64,000 bases of DNA from Verrucomicrobiaceae bacterium (lineage in GTDB: Bacteria > Verrucomicrobiota > Verrucomicrobiia > Verrucomicrobiales > Akkermansiaceae), in assembly GCA_027485615.1 (NCBI GenBank), contig JAIXQS010000144.1, positions 1-64,000 of the forward strand, in the 5' to 3' direction. This document shows, one piece after another, positions 16,310-25,613 of the stretch. Each line of letters opens with the position of its first letter. Position 1 is the stretch's first letter. The position numbers were made by a program, and so were the translations under genes. The notes beneath the pieces are model-generated. The model worked only from the letters and a program-made list of their open reading frames with translations. It had not been told where the DNA came from and did no database searches.

Positions 16310-16726
16310 CTATTTCCCCACCTTGATCCGCGCAGGGACATCGTTGATGGAAATGCCGGCTTTGCCGAGGGCATCCCAGATTTCAAGGAGGCGTTCGAGG
16401 GGCAGGCGGCGGTCGGCTTCCAGTTCGAGTTTCCGGCCGGGGTTCTGTTTCTGGTAGGCTTGCAGGTATGCTCCGAGAAGTCCTTCAGGGACGGCGAGGG
16501 AGTCGAGGGTGATGTTTCCCGTCGCATCCACAGCGATGACGGAGCGCGTATCGGTGACGGTCTCCGAGGGGATTTCGCGGATGGTGGGCAGCTCGATCTG
16601 GAGGATCTCGCGGGGTTTCTTGAAGGTGGTGGAGACGATGAAAAACACGAGCAGGATGAAAAGGATATCGATCATCGGCACGATGGGCACCTCGGCCCGG
16701 CGGCGCTGGACGCGGTGGAATTGCAT
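16310..16726 (-). CDS. exbD: ExbD/TolR-type biopolymer transport protein
   Basis: A 138-residue protein with one transmembrane helix (about residues 17-35) that contains the functional Asp in PIVPMIDILFILLVFFIV, followed by a periplasmic domain (LERLLEIWDALGKAGI). It starts one base after the ExbB stop. Together with ExbB it forms the proton-driven stator that powers TonB-dependent transport or a Tol-like machine. It is last in the TonB-ExbB-ExbD operon. Confidence 0.92.
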   Translation of the reverse strand: MQFHRVQRRRAEVPIVPMIDILFILLVFFIVSTTFKKPREILQIELPTIREIPSETVTDTRSVIAVDATGNITLDSLAVPEGLLGAYLQAYQKQNPGRKLELEADRRLPLERLLEIWDALGKAGISINDVPARIKVGK

Positions 16727-16727
16727 C

Positions 16728-17369
16728 TCAGTTTGCGGGCGGGGTTTGCTGGGAGCAGGCGGAGACGTAATCGGCGAGGACGGATTCCATGCGGGCGGTG
16801 AGGCGCTCGATGCGGCGGGTGAAATAGCTGTGGGCGATCACGCAAGGCACGGCGATGGCGAGACCGAAAATAGTGGTGTTGAGCGCCTCCGCGATGCCGC
16901 GGGCGATGGCGAGGTGGTCGGTGGTTTCGCCGAGGCCTTGGAAAATGGTGACGAGGCCGGAGGCGGTGCCGAGCAAACCGAGCAGCGGGGCGACGGTGAT
17001 GACCACATCGAGCACGCTGATGCCATCGTGCATTTTCACGACCTCCTCGCGGGCGGAGGACTCCACGGCGCGGGTGATTTCATCGGCGGGTTTGCCGTGG
17101 TGACGGAGAGCCACCGCGCCGAGGCGGGCGAGCGCGCTGCCGCCTTGGTTGATCTGGCGGACAACGAGATCGGAATCACCGGAGCCAATGCCCGCCATGC
17201 CGCGGGCCAGTCCATCCGGGACGGTGCGGGAACGTCCGAGCGACATGGCCTTGAAGCCGATCGCCGTGAGGCCGGTGATCGAGCAGAGGACGAGCGGATA
17301 CATGAAGATGCCGCCCTTATCGATGAATTCCAGGGTCGCCTTGGTGGCGCTGATTGCGAGTATGTCCAT
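16728..17369 (-). CDS. exbB: MotA/TolQ/ExbB proton channel protein
   Basis: A 213-residue integral-membrane protein. It has an N-terminal helix (FMYPLVLCSITGLTAIGF), a cytoplasmic region (VKMHDGISVLDVVITVAPLL, GLLGTASGLVTIFQGLG) and a final helix (LNTTIFGLAIAVPCVIAHSY). The GLLGT-x-GLV and EAL-x-TT-x-FGLAIA motifs define the MotA/TolQ/ExbB family. It is placed between the TonB-like gene (12 bp upstream) and exbD (1 bp downstream). Confidence 0.93.
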   Translation of the reverse strand: MDILAISATKATLEFIDKGGIFMYPLVLCSITGLTAIGFKAMSLGRSRTVPDGLARGMAGIGSGDSDLVVRQINQGGSALARLGAVALRHHGKPADEITRAVESSAREEVVKMHDGISVLDVVITVAPLLGLLGTASGLVTIFQGLGETTDHLAIARGIAEALNTTIFGLAIAVPCVIAHSYFTRRIERLTARMESVLADYVSACSQQTPPAN

Positions 17370-17380
17370 GCGTGTTGCTG

Positions 17381-18538
17381 TTAGAAATAGAAGTTGAAGA
17401 TGAGTTCGAGGGCATCACCGCCCATTTCCTTTTTCACGGCTTTAGGCATGGCCGGGATGGGGGCGTTGCGGATCGAGTTGAGGGTGAACCCTTTCTGCAC
17501 CTCCCCGGTCTCGCTGTCGCCAAGAAACTGGACGCTTTTCACACGGCCGTCATCCGCGACGAAGAAACGCACGGTAAGGTAGCCGGGGGTGATGAAATCG
17601 CGGTGCTTCACGCAGTTGCGCTGCCACTCCAGCTCCACCGCGCGGCTGATCTGCGCCTGATAGCGGCCCATCGGGGAATCGGCGACGTCGAGCGCACTCC
17701 GGCCGGTGCGGGAAATATTGCCCTGGATGGCGGTCTTGCTCTGGTTTCCGGTGAAGGCCGGATCCGAAACGGGAGATGGCTTGGGCTTGGGAAGATCCTC
17801 GGCCTTTTTCTCGGCCAAGGCATCGGGCGCGCCGTCGCGCGCCTTTTTTTCCTCGCGGGGTTTCATGTCCTCGCGCACCTCGCTTTTCGCGACCGGCGTG
17901 TCGATGGGGTTCGGGCCGTCTAGGATCTTTTCGCGGATGGCGGTTTCGGCTTTTTCGGCATCACTCGGTTCAGTGCGTTTTTCGCCTTTTGCAGTTTCGG
18001 CTTTTGTCATCTCGGGTGGCTCCGGAGAAAACGGTGCGGGATCGGCAGGAAGTGAGGGGACGGGATCGACGGTGTTCAGCTTGCCGTCCTGGTAGCGGCT
18101 TTCGGTGGTTTCCGGGGCTTCCTCGGGGCGGGCTTCGCGACCGGCTTGGGAGGGCATGGAAGCGTCATCGGAAGTCGGGGCGCGGTCGCTGGTGGCGTTG
18201 GTGTTGCGCTCGCCGATGTAACGGCGGCTGGCGGGAGGCTCGGCGCTTTCCTGATCGGGGGTCGTGCGGGCGAGCTCAGGCGGGGCTTCGGGTTGCTTCG
18301 CGGCGGCGACCGGGACTTCCTCGATGCGCTCCAACATTTCCGGGAAAATTCGCACCGTTTGTTCGGGTTGGAAGACCGCCGGCGGCTTGTTTTTCCGCGC
18401 CAGCTCCGACTGGATCGCCTCGATGCTGACCCATGCGAGCAGCAGCAGGTTCAGCACGACGGATACGCAGAGCGCGACCGCCCACAGTCGGGCGTCGTCC
18501 ATTCTGCTTTTTGCATCCACGCTGACCATGCTTTTCAT
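17381..18538 (-). CDS. TonB-like energy transducer
   Basis: About 385 residues from ATG 18538 (MKSMVSVDAKSRMDDARLWA); upstream in-frame ATGs encode a basic non-conserved extension. The N-terminus has one transmembrane helix (AVALCVSVVLNLLLLAWVSI). A long Pro/Glu/Lys-rich periplasmic linker follows, then a TonB C-terminal-like domain (AVELEWQRNCVKHRDFITPG, YLTVRFFVADDGRV, ALELIFNFYF). It is first in the operon with exbB and exbD. It links the inner-membrane stator to outer-membrane transporters, none of which is in the window. Confidence 0.82.
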   Translation of the reverse strand: MKSMVSVDAKSRMDDARLWAVALCVSVVLNLLLLAWVSIEAIQSELARKNKPPAVFQPEQTVRIFPEMLERIEEVPVAAAKQPEAPPELARTTPDQESAEPPASRRYIGERNTNATSDRAPTSDDASMPSQAGREARPEEAPETTESRYQDGKLNTVDPVPSLPADPAPFSPEPPEMTKAETAKGEKRTEPSDAEKAETAIREKILDGPNPIDTPVAKSEVREDMKPREEKKARDGAPDALAEKKAEDLPKPKPSPVSDPAFTGNQSKTAIQGNISRTGRSALDVADSPMGRYQAQISRAVELEWQRNCVKHRDFITPGYLTVRFFVADDGRVKSVQFLGDSETGEVQKGFTLNSIRNAPIPAMPKAVKKEMGGDALELIFNFYF

Positions 18539-18598
18539 TAGACTGTTCCCTGCCCTCTTGCAACGGTGGGTTTGGGGCGCGAGGTTCTCCTTTACCTG

Positions 18599-19900
18599 AT
18601 GCCGGGTATGCATTCTCTTCCGCTCATGCATGCGCTCTCGGCCTCGTTTTTTCTCCAAATGGCGATCATCCTGATCGTTTGCAGGTTGGTGGGTTTGGCG
18701 GCGAAGCGCATCGGGCAGCCTCAGGTGGTAGGGGAAATGATCGCGGGCGTGATGCTTGGGCCGTCGTTGTTAGGGTTGATCTGGCCGGAATCAACGGCGC
18801 TCATTTTCACCAAGGAATCGCGGGGCATATTGTATGCGGGGGCGCAGCTCGGCGTGGGGCTCTACATGTTTCTGGTGGGGCTCGAGTTCCGCACGGATCA
18901 TTTCCGGACAAGGATACGCAGCGCGGCTTGCGTTTCGGTGGCGGGCATGGTGGTGCCGTTCATTTTGGGTGCCTTGCTGGTTTTGTGGCTCATCGATGTG
19001 CCGGGCATTTTCACGCCGAAGGTGGAGTATCATGAAGGCGCGCTGTTCCTCGGCGCGGCCATCGCGATCACCGCTTTCCCGATGCTGGCTCGGATCATTT
19101 CGGAAAGGGGGCTTTCCGGCACGCCCCTTGGCACACTCACTCTTGCGGCGGGAGCCATTGATGATGCCGCCGCATGGTGCGTTTTAGCCATCGTGCTGGC
19201 GTCGTTCGGCGCCTCGCAGCCGTTGCAGATCGGCGGGATCAGCATCGGTGCGGAAGTGATCGCGATCGGCGGATCGATACTCTACGGCGTGCTCATGCTG
19301 ACGGTGGGGAAAAAGCTGCTCGCCGGGCTGGGACGCAAGGCCGAGAGGGACGGAGAGGTTTCCCAGCCAATGATGGCGGTTACGCTGGCACTGTTCTGTG
19401 CATCGGCTTGGTATGCCGACATCATCGGGGTGCATGCGGTGTTCGGTGGTTTCATCCTAGGCATCGCCATGCCTCGCGGTGTTTACGCGGAAGACATCCG
19501 CCGCAAGATCGAACCCTTCGCGGTGGTGTTCCTGCTGCCGATGTTCTTCACCTTTTCCGGGCTCAACACGAAACTGGATGTGCTGGTGTATCCGGGCTTG
19601 TTGCTGGTCGGCCTGGTGATCCTGATCGCATCGATTTTCGGGAAAGGCGTAGCCTGCTGGGCCGCCGCGCGCCTCAACGGAGAGGATAATGCGACCTCGC
19701 TCGCCGTCGGCACGCTGATGAACGCGCGGGGGTTGATGGAGCTGATTATCATCAACATCGGCCTCCAGCACGGCATCATCGGCGAGGCGCTGTTTTCGAT
19801 CCTCGTGGTGATGGCCATCGTCACGACGCTGATGGCATCGCCGGTGTTCGAACTGGTTTACGGGCGGCGCATGAGAGCGGCCTCCGCGGAATCGAAATAA
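18599..19900 (+). CDS. Kef-type cation:proton antiporter (CPA2)
   Basis: About 433 residues with 12-13 transmembrane helices. Family features are GQPQVVGEMIAGVMLGPSLL, GLYMFLVGLEFRTDHFR, GAAIAITAFPMLARIISERG, AGAIDDAAAWCVLAIVLASF and NARGLMELIIINIG. The conserved Asp pair AIDDA is the ion-binding site. No C-terminal TrkA domain is present. Start placed at ATG 18599; a GTG at 18566 and an ATG at 18608 are alternatives. It is divergent from the TonB gene and its 3' end overlaps the convergent rhomboid gene by 43 bp. Confidence 0.92.
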   Translation: MPGMHSLPLMHALSASFFLQMAIILIVCRLVGLAAKRIGQPQVVGEMIAGVMLGPSLLGLIWPESTALIFTKESRGILYAGAQLGVGLYMFLVGLEFRTDHFRTRIRSAACVSVAGMVVPFILGALLVLWLIDVPGIFTPKVEYHEGALFLGAAIAITAFPMLARIISERGLSGTPLGTLTLAAGAIDDAAAWCVLAIVLASFGASQPLQIGGISIGAEVIAIGGSILYGVLMLTVGKKLLAGLGRKAERDGEVSQPMMAVTLALFCASAWYADIIGVHAVFGGFILGIAMPRGVYAEDIRRKIEPFAVVFLLPMFFTFSGLNTKLDVLVYPGLLLVGLVILIASIFGKGVACWAAARLNGEDNATSLAVGTLMNARGLMELIIINIGLQHGIIGEALFSILVVMAIVTTLMASPVFELVYGRRMRAASAESK

Positions 19901-20724
19901 CGGCAGGCTACTCCAGCGAGAACACCGGCGGAAAATCCGAACACGTGCCCGAAGACATCGACGCCCGCGCCGGGTGCAGCACCGCCGAGCCAGCCGAGCA
20001 AAATCAATCCCGCGAGCAGCGGTGCCAGCACGCGCATCCAAGGCATGCGGAGATCCTCGCGGAAATTTTCCACGATGCCGATACCCGAAAGTATCCCTAA
20101 CGCACCGAAGACGGCGGTGGATGCCCCGAGCGAAACGAAGGATTCAGGATAAGTGACTAGGGAAGTGATCGCGTTGCCGACCGTCCCGGCGAGCAGGATC
20201 AGCGCCCAGCCTTTCCACGGGCCGATGGATTTCGAAACCAACGCGCCGAAGACCGCGCCGCTGGCGAGGTTGCCGATGATGTGCCCGCCATCACCGTGGA
20301 GGAATAGCGCGGTGAAGGGACGCCACCACTCGCCGCCCGCGATGAGGCCGATGCTCGACGAAGCGCCGCGATCCGCGAGGGAAGGAACCTGCGATTGTTG
20401 ATGGAAGATAATCAGCAACACCGCAGCCCAGACGAGGTAGTGAAGCGCACCCGCGGGATGCTGCGACCAGCTTGCGGAAACAAGGGGCCGCGGCAGCGGT
20501 TTCACCTCGGCCTCGGCGGCGTATTCTCGCAGCTCCTCGGACACACGCGGCGCGGCGGCAGGCTCGACGCGCAGCTCGAACTCGCCGGGAACCTCGCCGT
20601 GATCCACGCGGATCGATTCGCCCATCGCGAGCGCGACGAGGGCGTTTTCCTGAGCTTCATCGAGGCTGGGGAAACGGGCGACATCGACCCACTCCTCATC
20701 ATCGGCTTGTTGAGTTTCAGGCAT
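19858..20724 (-). CDS. Rhomboid intramembrane serine protease
   Basis: A 288-residue protein. Residues 1-75 are a soluble domain similar to DUF2007-like N-termini (EWVDVARFPSLDEAQENALV). Six to seven transmembrane helices follow. The rhomboid motifs are WWRPFTALFLHGDGGHIIGN, catalytic Ser202 in SLGASTAVFGALG and catalytic His260 in DVFGHVFGFSAG. It cleaves transmembrane segments of membrane proteins. Its start overlaps the stop of the upstream hydrolase gene by 8 bp, and its 3' end runs 43 bp into the convergent antiporter gene. Confidence 0.92.
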   Translation of the reverse strand: MPETQQADDEEWVDVARFPSLDEAQENALVALAMGESIRVDHGEVPGEFELRVEPAAAPRVSEELREYAAEAEVKPLPRPLVSASWSQHPAGALHYLVWAAVLLIIFHQQSQVPSLADRGASSSIGLIAGGEWWRPFTALFLHGDGGHIIGNLASGAVFGALVSKSIGPWKGWALILLAGTVGNAITSLVTYPESFVSLGASTAVFGALGILSGIGIVENFREDLRMPWMRVLAPLLAGLILLGWLGGAAPGAGVDVFGHVFGFSAGVLAGVACRYFDSAEAALMRRP

Positions 20725-21646
20725 GTCCTTTCAGATAATCGAGAGCCGCTTCGGCGCGCAGCGCGGCGAGCGAGAAATGGCCGAGACCATCCACGGCCTC
20801 AAGCTCCGCGCGGGGGAGGATTTCGCAAAGCCTTTCCACCAGCGAGATGGGTATGTTTTTGTCATCCGCGCCATGCCAGTAGCGGATGGCGTGCGTGTTT
20901 TCCTCCACGCCAAAACCGGGCATTCGGAGGTAGATTTCCGAATCCGTCATTACACCCTGGCCACCCGATGGCCCACAAACACCCTCGGTGAAACTTTTCG
21001 TGAGCACATCCCAGATACCCGGAACTCCCAGCATGATCGCCCTGTCTTCTTCGGCGAGACTCTGGAGAAGAAGGGACATCGGCGGGACATCCGGGCGGCA
21101 TTTGCAAGCGAGCGCAGCGGCTTGGAATCCGAGGGTGAAAAGTGGCGCAGGCAATTTCCGCAACGGTATCAGCATGCGGTAAAGCGGATGCAACCCTCGC
21201 CTACCATGGCCTAACAGCGGCAGCGGCACCATCCCCGCCAGCACGGCGGAACGCGTGAGCCGCTCCGGTATCATCACCGCGCAGGCCAGCACATACGGGC
21301 CGCCGCCGGAAACGCCAAGCTGCGCGAATTTTTCGATCCCGAGATGATCCGCGAAACGCGCCATCAGCTCCGGCCAATCCTCCAGCTTGCGATCGCGGAT
21401 GAGCGTCGATTTCCCCATCCCCGGTCGATCCATCGCGATGAGCCTCAGTCCGCGATCCGCCGCGAGATGATGCGCCAGCCGCGCCTGCAAACGCGAGCTA
21501 GGCCAGCCGTGGTAGTAGAAAACCGGCGCGCCATCGGGATCGCCGAATTCGTTCCACGCCAGCGAAAGACCGGGCGCATGTTCCCGGAAACGCGGTTCCG
21601 GGGCAGGCGGGAGATCGCGAAGGGAATGGAAGCTATCAATGGTCAT
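20717..21646 (-). CDS. Alpha/beta-fold hydrolase
   Basis: A 309-residue protein from ATG 21646. It has the oxyanion stretch FYYHGWPSSR, MDRPGMGKST, nucleophile elbow GVSGGGPYVLA, acid around WHGADDKNIP and His in DGLGHFSLAAL. It belongs to the general abhydrolase_1 family (esterase, haloalkane dehalogenase or epoxide hydrolase types) and no substrate can be assigned. The start lies inside the 3' end of the DUF3500 gene (11-bp overlap) and its stop overlaps the rhomboid start, so the three minus-strand genes form one translationally linked operon. Confidence 0.85.
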   Translation of the reverse strand: MTIDSFHSLRDLPPAPEPRFREHAPGLSLAWNEFGDPDGAPVFYYHGWPSSRLQARLAHHLAADRGLRLIAMDRPGMGKSTLIRDRKLEDWPELMARFADHLGIEKFAQLGVSGGGPYVLACAVMIPERLTRSAVLAGMVPLPLLGHGRRGLHPLYRMLIPLRKLPAPLFTLGFQAAALACKCRPDVPPMSLLLQSLAEEDRAIMLGVPGIWDVLTKSFTEGVCGPSGGQGVMTDSEIYLRMPGFGVEENTHAIRYWHGADDKNIPISLVERLCEILPRAELEAVDGLGHFSLAALRAEAALDYLKGHA

Positions 21647-22640
21647 GGCCAACGTGATCACCCAGCAGGTCGCGGCCGAAGTCGTTCGCGCTGTCGCGCC
21701 AGACACCGTGGAAGTGGTTGCCGTTGTTCTGGACGTTGGCGACTTCCACTAGGAAAGTAGTACCTTGAATGCGGTAGTAGTAAGGTTCGCCGCGCTTGAG
21801 GCCGCCCGCCCAGCCGAAGCGGAGGTTACCCATATCGGCACCGATTTTCGCGATATCGGCTTCCGCGAGTTCCTTGCGGTGGCGATTTGCAAACTCCGCG
21901 ATGAGTTTCCTTAAGGCAACCAGCTGGGATCGGTTCATTTCGGATGCCTTCACGCCGACCGGTTCCAACTGCTTCACGGCCCTATCCTCGGCGGTCAGGA
22001 TATCGGCGGGCGGCTTTTTGGAATAGACCACGGCTTTGCCGCTTTCCACGAGCGTGGTGGCAAGGGCGCGGGCGAGGTCTTCCTCGGCGTGGAAAGGGCG
22101 GGTGCCTTTCATTTTGTGCTCAATGGTGACCTCGCCGGGGTTCGCCGCAAAAAAGGAGGGCGTGACAGCAACCGTTTTGCCATCGACGACGGTGTAGTTG
22201 AGCGAGAGGTGATGACCCTCGAAGCGCCATGCCCATGTGCCTTCGGCTTTCGGCTCGCCGAAGACGGAGGTGAAATAAGCTTTGGGGTTACGGAAGTCCG
22301 GGTTTTTCTCGATCTCGCCCAGGAAGGCTTCGAGGGCGATCACGGCATCGACCTTTTCCAGGCCGGGATCGCTGAGCGCGGTCTTGAGAAGCGTGCGGAC
22401 GAGGGCGGTTTGCTTCTCATCGAGTTCCTCAAGCGCCAGGCCTTTGCGATCACGGGGAACGAAGCCCCAGTTCTCACGCTGGTCGGCGGCGAAGGGGAAC
22501 TTCGCTTTCTTCGCCTGATTCTCGTCCAGGGCGGAGAGGAATGCGTTCGCGGCGGCGGCCATCTCGGCGGGAACGTTCGCGGGTTCCTGCGCGAATGCGG
22601 TGGCGGCGGTGAGGACGCCGATGAGGAAAAGCTTTTGCAT
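21636..22640 (-). CDS. Secreted DUF3500 protein
   Basis: About 334 residues from ATG 22640, with a signal peptide (MQKLFLIGVLTAATAFAQ). The body matches DUF3500: FPFAADQRENWGFVPRDRKG, FRNPKAYFTSVFGEPKAEGT, WAWRFEGHHLSLNYTVVDGK and a C-terminal YYYRIQGTTFLVEVANVQNN followed by HFHGVWRDSANDFG. The terminal His/Asp-rich tail (HVGHDH) could bind metal. DUF3500 proteins are extracytoplasmic and of unknown function; some are annotated near c-type cytochrome or copper proteins. Confidence 0.85.
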   Translation of the reverse strand: MQKLFLIGVLTAATAFAQEPANVPAEMAAAANAFLSALDENQAKKAKFPFAADQRENWGFVPRDRKGLALEELDEKQTALVRTLLKTALSDPGLEKVDAVIALEAFLGEIEKNPDFRNPKAYFTSVFGEPKAEGTWAWRFEGHHLSLNYTVVDGKTVAVTPSFFAANPGEVTIEHKMKGTRPFHAEEDLARALATTLVESGKAVVYSKKPPADILTAEDRAVKQLEPVGVKASEMNRSQLVALRKLIAEFANRHRKELAEADIAKIGADMGNLRFGWAGGLKRGEPYYYRIQGTTFLVEVANVQNNGNHFHGVWRDSANDFGRDLLGDHVGHDH

Positions 22641-22735
22641 GGTTTTTGCGCTTACGTGCGTTCGCATGATGGGCTTACTGGATTCGCTCGGGAAGAGATT
22701 TCCTTCGTCTCCGGGGACTGGTAGAAATCGCGGCG

Positions 22736-24649
22736 GTGAAGGATTTGCTGCGAGAGGTTTTCGGTTTTGACGCGCTGCGGGCAGGACAGGAGGAGGTGAT
22801 TTCCTCGCTGATGGACGGGCGGTCGGCGCTGGCGGTGTTTCCGACGGGAGGCGGGAAATCCATGTGCTACCAGCTTCCGGCGCTCATGCTGGAAGGGACG
22901 GCGCTGATCGTATCGCCCTTGCTGGCGCTGATGAAAGACCAGGTGGATCGCCTCGCCGCGAAAGGGGTCGCGGCGGCGCGGCTGGACTCGACGCTCAACC
23001 CGGAGGAATACCGAGAGGTTGTCGCGCGGCTGCTGCGGGGCGAGTGGAAGCTGCTCTACGTTTCGCCGGAGAAACTCGGAAACGCGGAGTTCCGCAAGCT
23101 TCTCAAGGGCGTCTCGCTCTCCATGATCGCGGTGGACGAGGCGCATTGCATTTCCGAATGGGGGCACAATTTCCGGCCGGACTACCTGAAGCTCGGAAAG
23201 ATCCGCAAGCAGCTCGGTGTGAAGCGGTTGCTCGCCCTGACGGCCACCGCGACGCCGAAGGTCGAGGCTGACATACGAAAGCGCTTCGGGATCGCGAAGG
23301 CGGATGTGGTGAAGCTGAGCTTCCACCGTCCCAACCTCGATCTGCACATCACGCCATGCAAGGCGGGCGATAGAAAAAATCTTCTGTTAGATCGGCTCGC
23401 GTCGCACGGCACTCCGGCGGTGGTGTATGTCACGCGGCAGGAAACGGCCGAGGAGGTGGCGACGTTTCTTGCGAAAAGCGGCCTTTCCGCGAGGGCGTAT
23501 CATGCCGGGTTGAGATCGGAGCTGAGGCGCGAGATCCAGGAGGAGTTCATGGGCGGCGCGGTGGATACCGTGGTCGCGACGATCGCCTTCGGGATGGGAG
23601 TGGACAAGGCGGACATCCGTGCGGTGATCCATTACAACATGCCGAAAAGCCTGGAAGGATACACACAGGAGATCGGGCGCGCGGGTCGCGACGGCCAGCC
23701 CGCCGTCTGCGAATGGCTGGCCTGCGGCGATGACCGGACGACGCTGGAGAATTTCATTTTCTCCGACACACCCAGCGACCGCGCGGTGCGCAATCTATTG
23801 GAGCGCGTGCTGAAACTCGGGAGGGACTTCGATGTCTCGCTGTATGATCTCGCGACGACCTGCGATATCCGCCAGACGGTCGTTTCCACGATCCTCGCCT
23901 ACCTGGAGATGGACGGAATCATCGAGGCGCGGGGGAGTTTCTTCGACCGCTTCGGGATCAAGCTGCTGCGGCCTTTGGAGCGGCTTCTGGCGGGGCGTCC
24001 CGCAAAGGAGCGGAAAATTCTGGAAGGTGTTTTCGCCGAGCTGGACGCGGAGTGGAAATGGCTGCGCGTGGAGATTTCGGAAACGGCGGAGAGGCTGAAG
24101 GTTCCGGCGGCGGATCTGCGCGATCTCATTTCGGATCTGGAGGCGGCGGGCGATGTCGCTCTGAAAAAATCGAACTGGCGGCAGGCTTATCGGTTGAGAA
24201 AGGAGCCGGGAAATTTGCGCGAACTCGCGGAGGCGATGGCGGCGGGTTTCAAGAAGCGCGAGGCCTCGGATCTCGCGCGGCTGGAAAAGGTGCTGGCGCT
24301 TTCATCGACCAAGAACTGCCTGACCGGATCGCTGCTTCGGCATTTCGGCGAGAAAATGGACCAAGCCTGCGGGCACTGCGACCGTTGCCGGGGGATCGCG
24401 CCGACCAGGCTGAAGGTTTCCAAGCCGAGAAAAGTCGCGGCACAAGAGCTGTTAGAGATCCGAGCTTTGGCGGATACGAAACACGCGGCGCTAGGCACGC
24501 CGAGGCAGATGGCGCGTTTCCTCTGCGGGATGTCCAGCCCGGCCTCGATACGGGCGCGTCTTTACCGCCTCGATAAATACGGGATGCTCTCCGACCTGCC
24601 CTTCGGCGAGGTCGAGATGGTGGCGGAAAGTTTTTTCCGCAGCACCTAG
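22736..24649 (+). CDS. recQ: RecQ-family ATP-dependent DNA helicase
   Basis: A 637-residue superfamily-2 helicase starting at GTG 22736. Motifs: GQEEVISSLMDGRSALAVFP with Walker A TGGGKS, DEAH box in VDEAHCISEWGHNFRPDY, LTATATPKVEADI, QEIGRAGRDGQPAV with the arginine finger, and a four-Cys zinc knuckle CGHCDRCRG. A winged-helix region precedes the zinc site. The HRDC domain of classic RecQ is not recognisable; the C-terminus has a different helical region (LGTPRQMARFLCGMSSPASI). The stop TAG shares its CTAG with the convergent gene stop. Confidence 0.93.
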   Translation: MKDLLREVFGFDALRAGQEEVISSLMDGRSALAVFPTGGGKSMCYQLPALMLEGTALIVSPLLALMKDQVDRLAAKGVAAARLDSTLNPEEYREVVARLLRGEWKLLYVSPEKLGNAEFRKLLKGVSLSMIAVDEAHCISEWGHNFRPDYLKLGKIRKQLGVKRLLALTATATPKVEADIRKRFGIAKADVVKLSFHRPNLDLHITPCKAGDRKNLLLDRLASHGTPAVVYVTRQETAEEVATFLAKSGLSARAYHAGLRSELRREIQEEFMGGAVDTVVATIAFGMGVDKADIRAVIHYNMPKSLEGYTQEIGRAGRDGQPAVCEWLACGDDRTTLENFIFSDTPSDRAVRNLLERVLKLGRDFDVSLYDLATTCDIRQTVVSTILAYLEMDGIIEARGSFFDRFGIKLLRPLERLLAGRPAKERKILEGVFAELDAEWKWLRVEISETAERLKVPAADLRDLISDLEAAGDVALKKSNWRQAYRLRKEPGNLRELAEAMAAGFKKREASDLARLEKVLALSSTKNCLTGSLLRHFGEKMDQACGHCDRCRGIAPTRLKVSKPRKVAAQELLEIRALADTKHAALGTPRQMARFLCGMSSPASIRARLYRLDKYGMLSDLPFGEVEMVAESFFRST

Positions 24650-25497
24650 CGCGAGAGTTCGCGGGCGACCAGCATCAAGGTTTCGCGGACACCCGGGGCG
24701 AAGCCGCCATCGGTCTGGACGGCAAGCAGTATATGGCCTTCACGAATGAACTCGATGGGGACGGAGCCTGAGTAAAGTTTCAGGGCGCCATTCCCGAAGC
24801 CCAGGTTGTTGATGACCTGCTTGAGCGCGTCCACTGCGGCGATGTCGGTGGCGCTGACGATCGCGATCTGACGCACGCCGGGCAGGGAGCGGGAGCGCTG
24901 GATGATCTCCTCCTTGGACATCTCCCGATCCACTCCGAAAATGGCGCGGAGTTCTAGTTGCTTGATGTAGAAGGAATCGGAACCGGTCGGTTCTAGCGCG
25001 GAGTGAAGATGTTGTGGAGCCAGAGCCTGGTACTGAGGAGGGTATGCTGGGGGAGCCATCGCGGACTCGATTTGCGCCCATCCACCATATGAACCGGGGT
25101 GAACCGGATAGGGCGAAGGGGCGGCGGAATGATGTTCCACTGTAAAAGGGGAAAACGGCGCAGGCTGTTGGGATTGGGAGGCGGGCTCGAAGGGATTAGC
25201 CCTAGCCACCAGCGAAGGCGCTTCAAATCCGAAACCCTGAGGCTCCGCGATATGGAAAGGGGTTTCGGCCTGCTTCCGGAGGCCGGGGAGCCGCATTGTT
25301 TTCGGATCCTCTTGGTCGTCGCTCATGCTTGCTACGGAGAACGGCGATTCCCTGCGCGATTCGACGGGGTTCGCAGCGGTAAACGGGCTTTGCGCAAACC
25401 CCTCCGACGCGACTCCGAATGGAGACAAAGGGTGAGCCACATCGACTGGGGCTGATGGGATGTGATAGGCTTCGAATATACCTCTTGGCGCGCTCAT
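24646..25497 (-). CDS. Protein with SPF-motif repeats and a roadblock-like C-terminus
   Basis: A 283-residue protein of unknown function. The first 170 residues are disordered and contain at least six degenerate units of the form S/T-P-F-x-V/I/A: LSPFGVAS, QSPFTAAN, ESPFSVAS, ETPFHIAE, FSPFTVEH and PSPYPVHP. The last 100 residues (ELRAIFGVDREMSKEEIIQR, SRSLPGVRQIAIVSATDI, FIREGHILLAVQTDGG) look like a Roadblock/LC7-type fold by their GV-x-x-x-x-IVS and AVQTDGG spacing; this is an impression only. It shares a stop-codon CTAG with recQ. The likely role is a scaffold or small-GTPase-type adaptor, by analogy. Confidence 0.5.
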   Translation of the reverse strand: MSAPRGIFEAYHIPSAPVDVAHPLSPFGVASEGFAQSPFTAANPVESRRESPFSVASMSDDQEDPKTMRLPGLRKQAETPFHIAEPQGFGFEAPSLVARANPFEPASQSQQPAPFSPFTVEHHSAAPSPYPVHPGSYGGWAQIESAMAPPAYPPQYQALAPQHLHSALEPTGSDSFYIKQLELRAIFGVDREMSKEEIIQRSRSLPGVRQIAIVSATDIAAVDALKQVINNLGFGNGALKLYSGSVPIEFIREGHILLAVQTDGGFAPGVRETLMLVARELSR

Positions 25498-25613
25498 GAT
25501 ATTATGATGGTTTGATACAAGTGCTAACTATCGCATAATGTTTCTAAAACTAATTACAAATAATTACAGATGTCGAGCCAAATGGGGGAGGCTTATGGAT
25601 AAATCCACGAATT

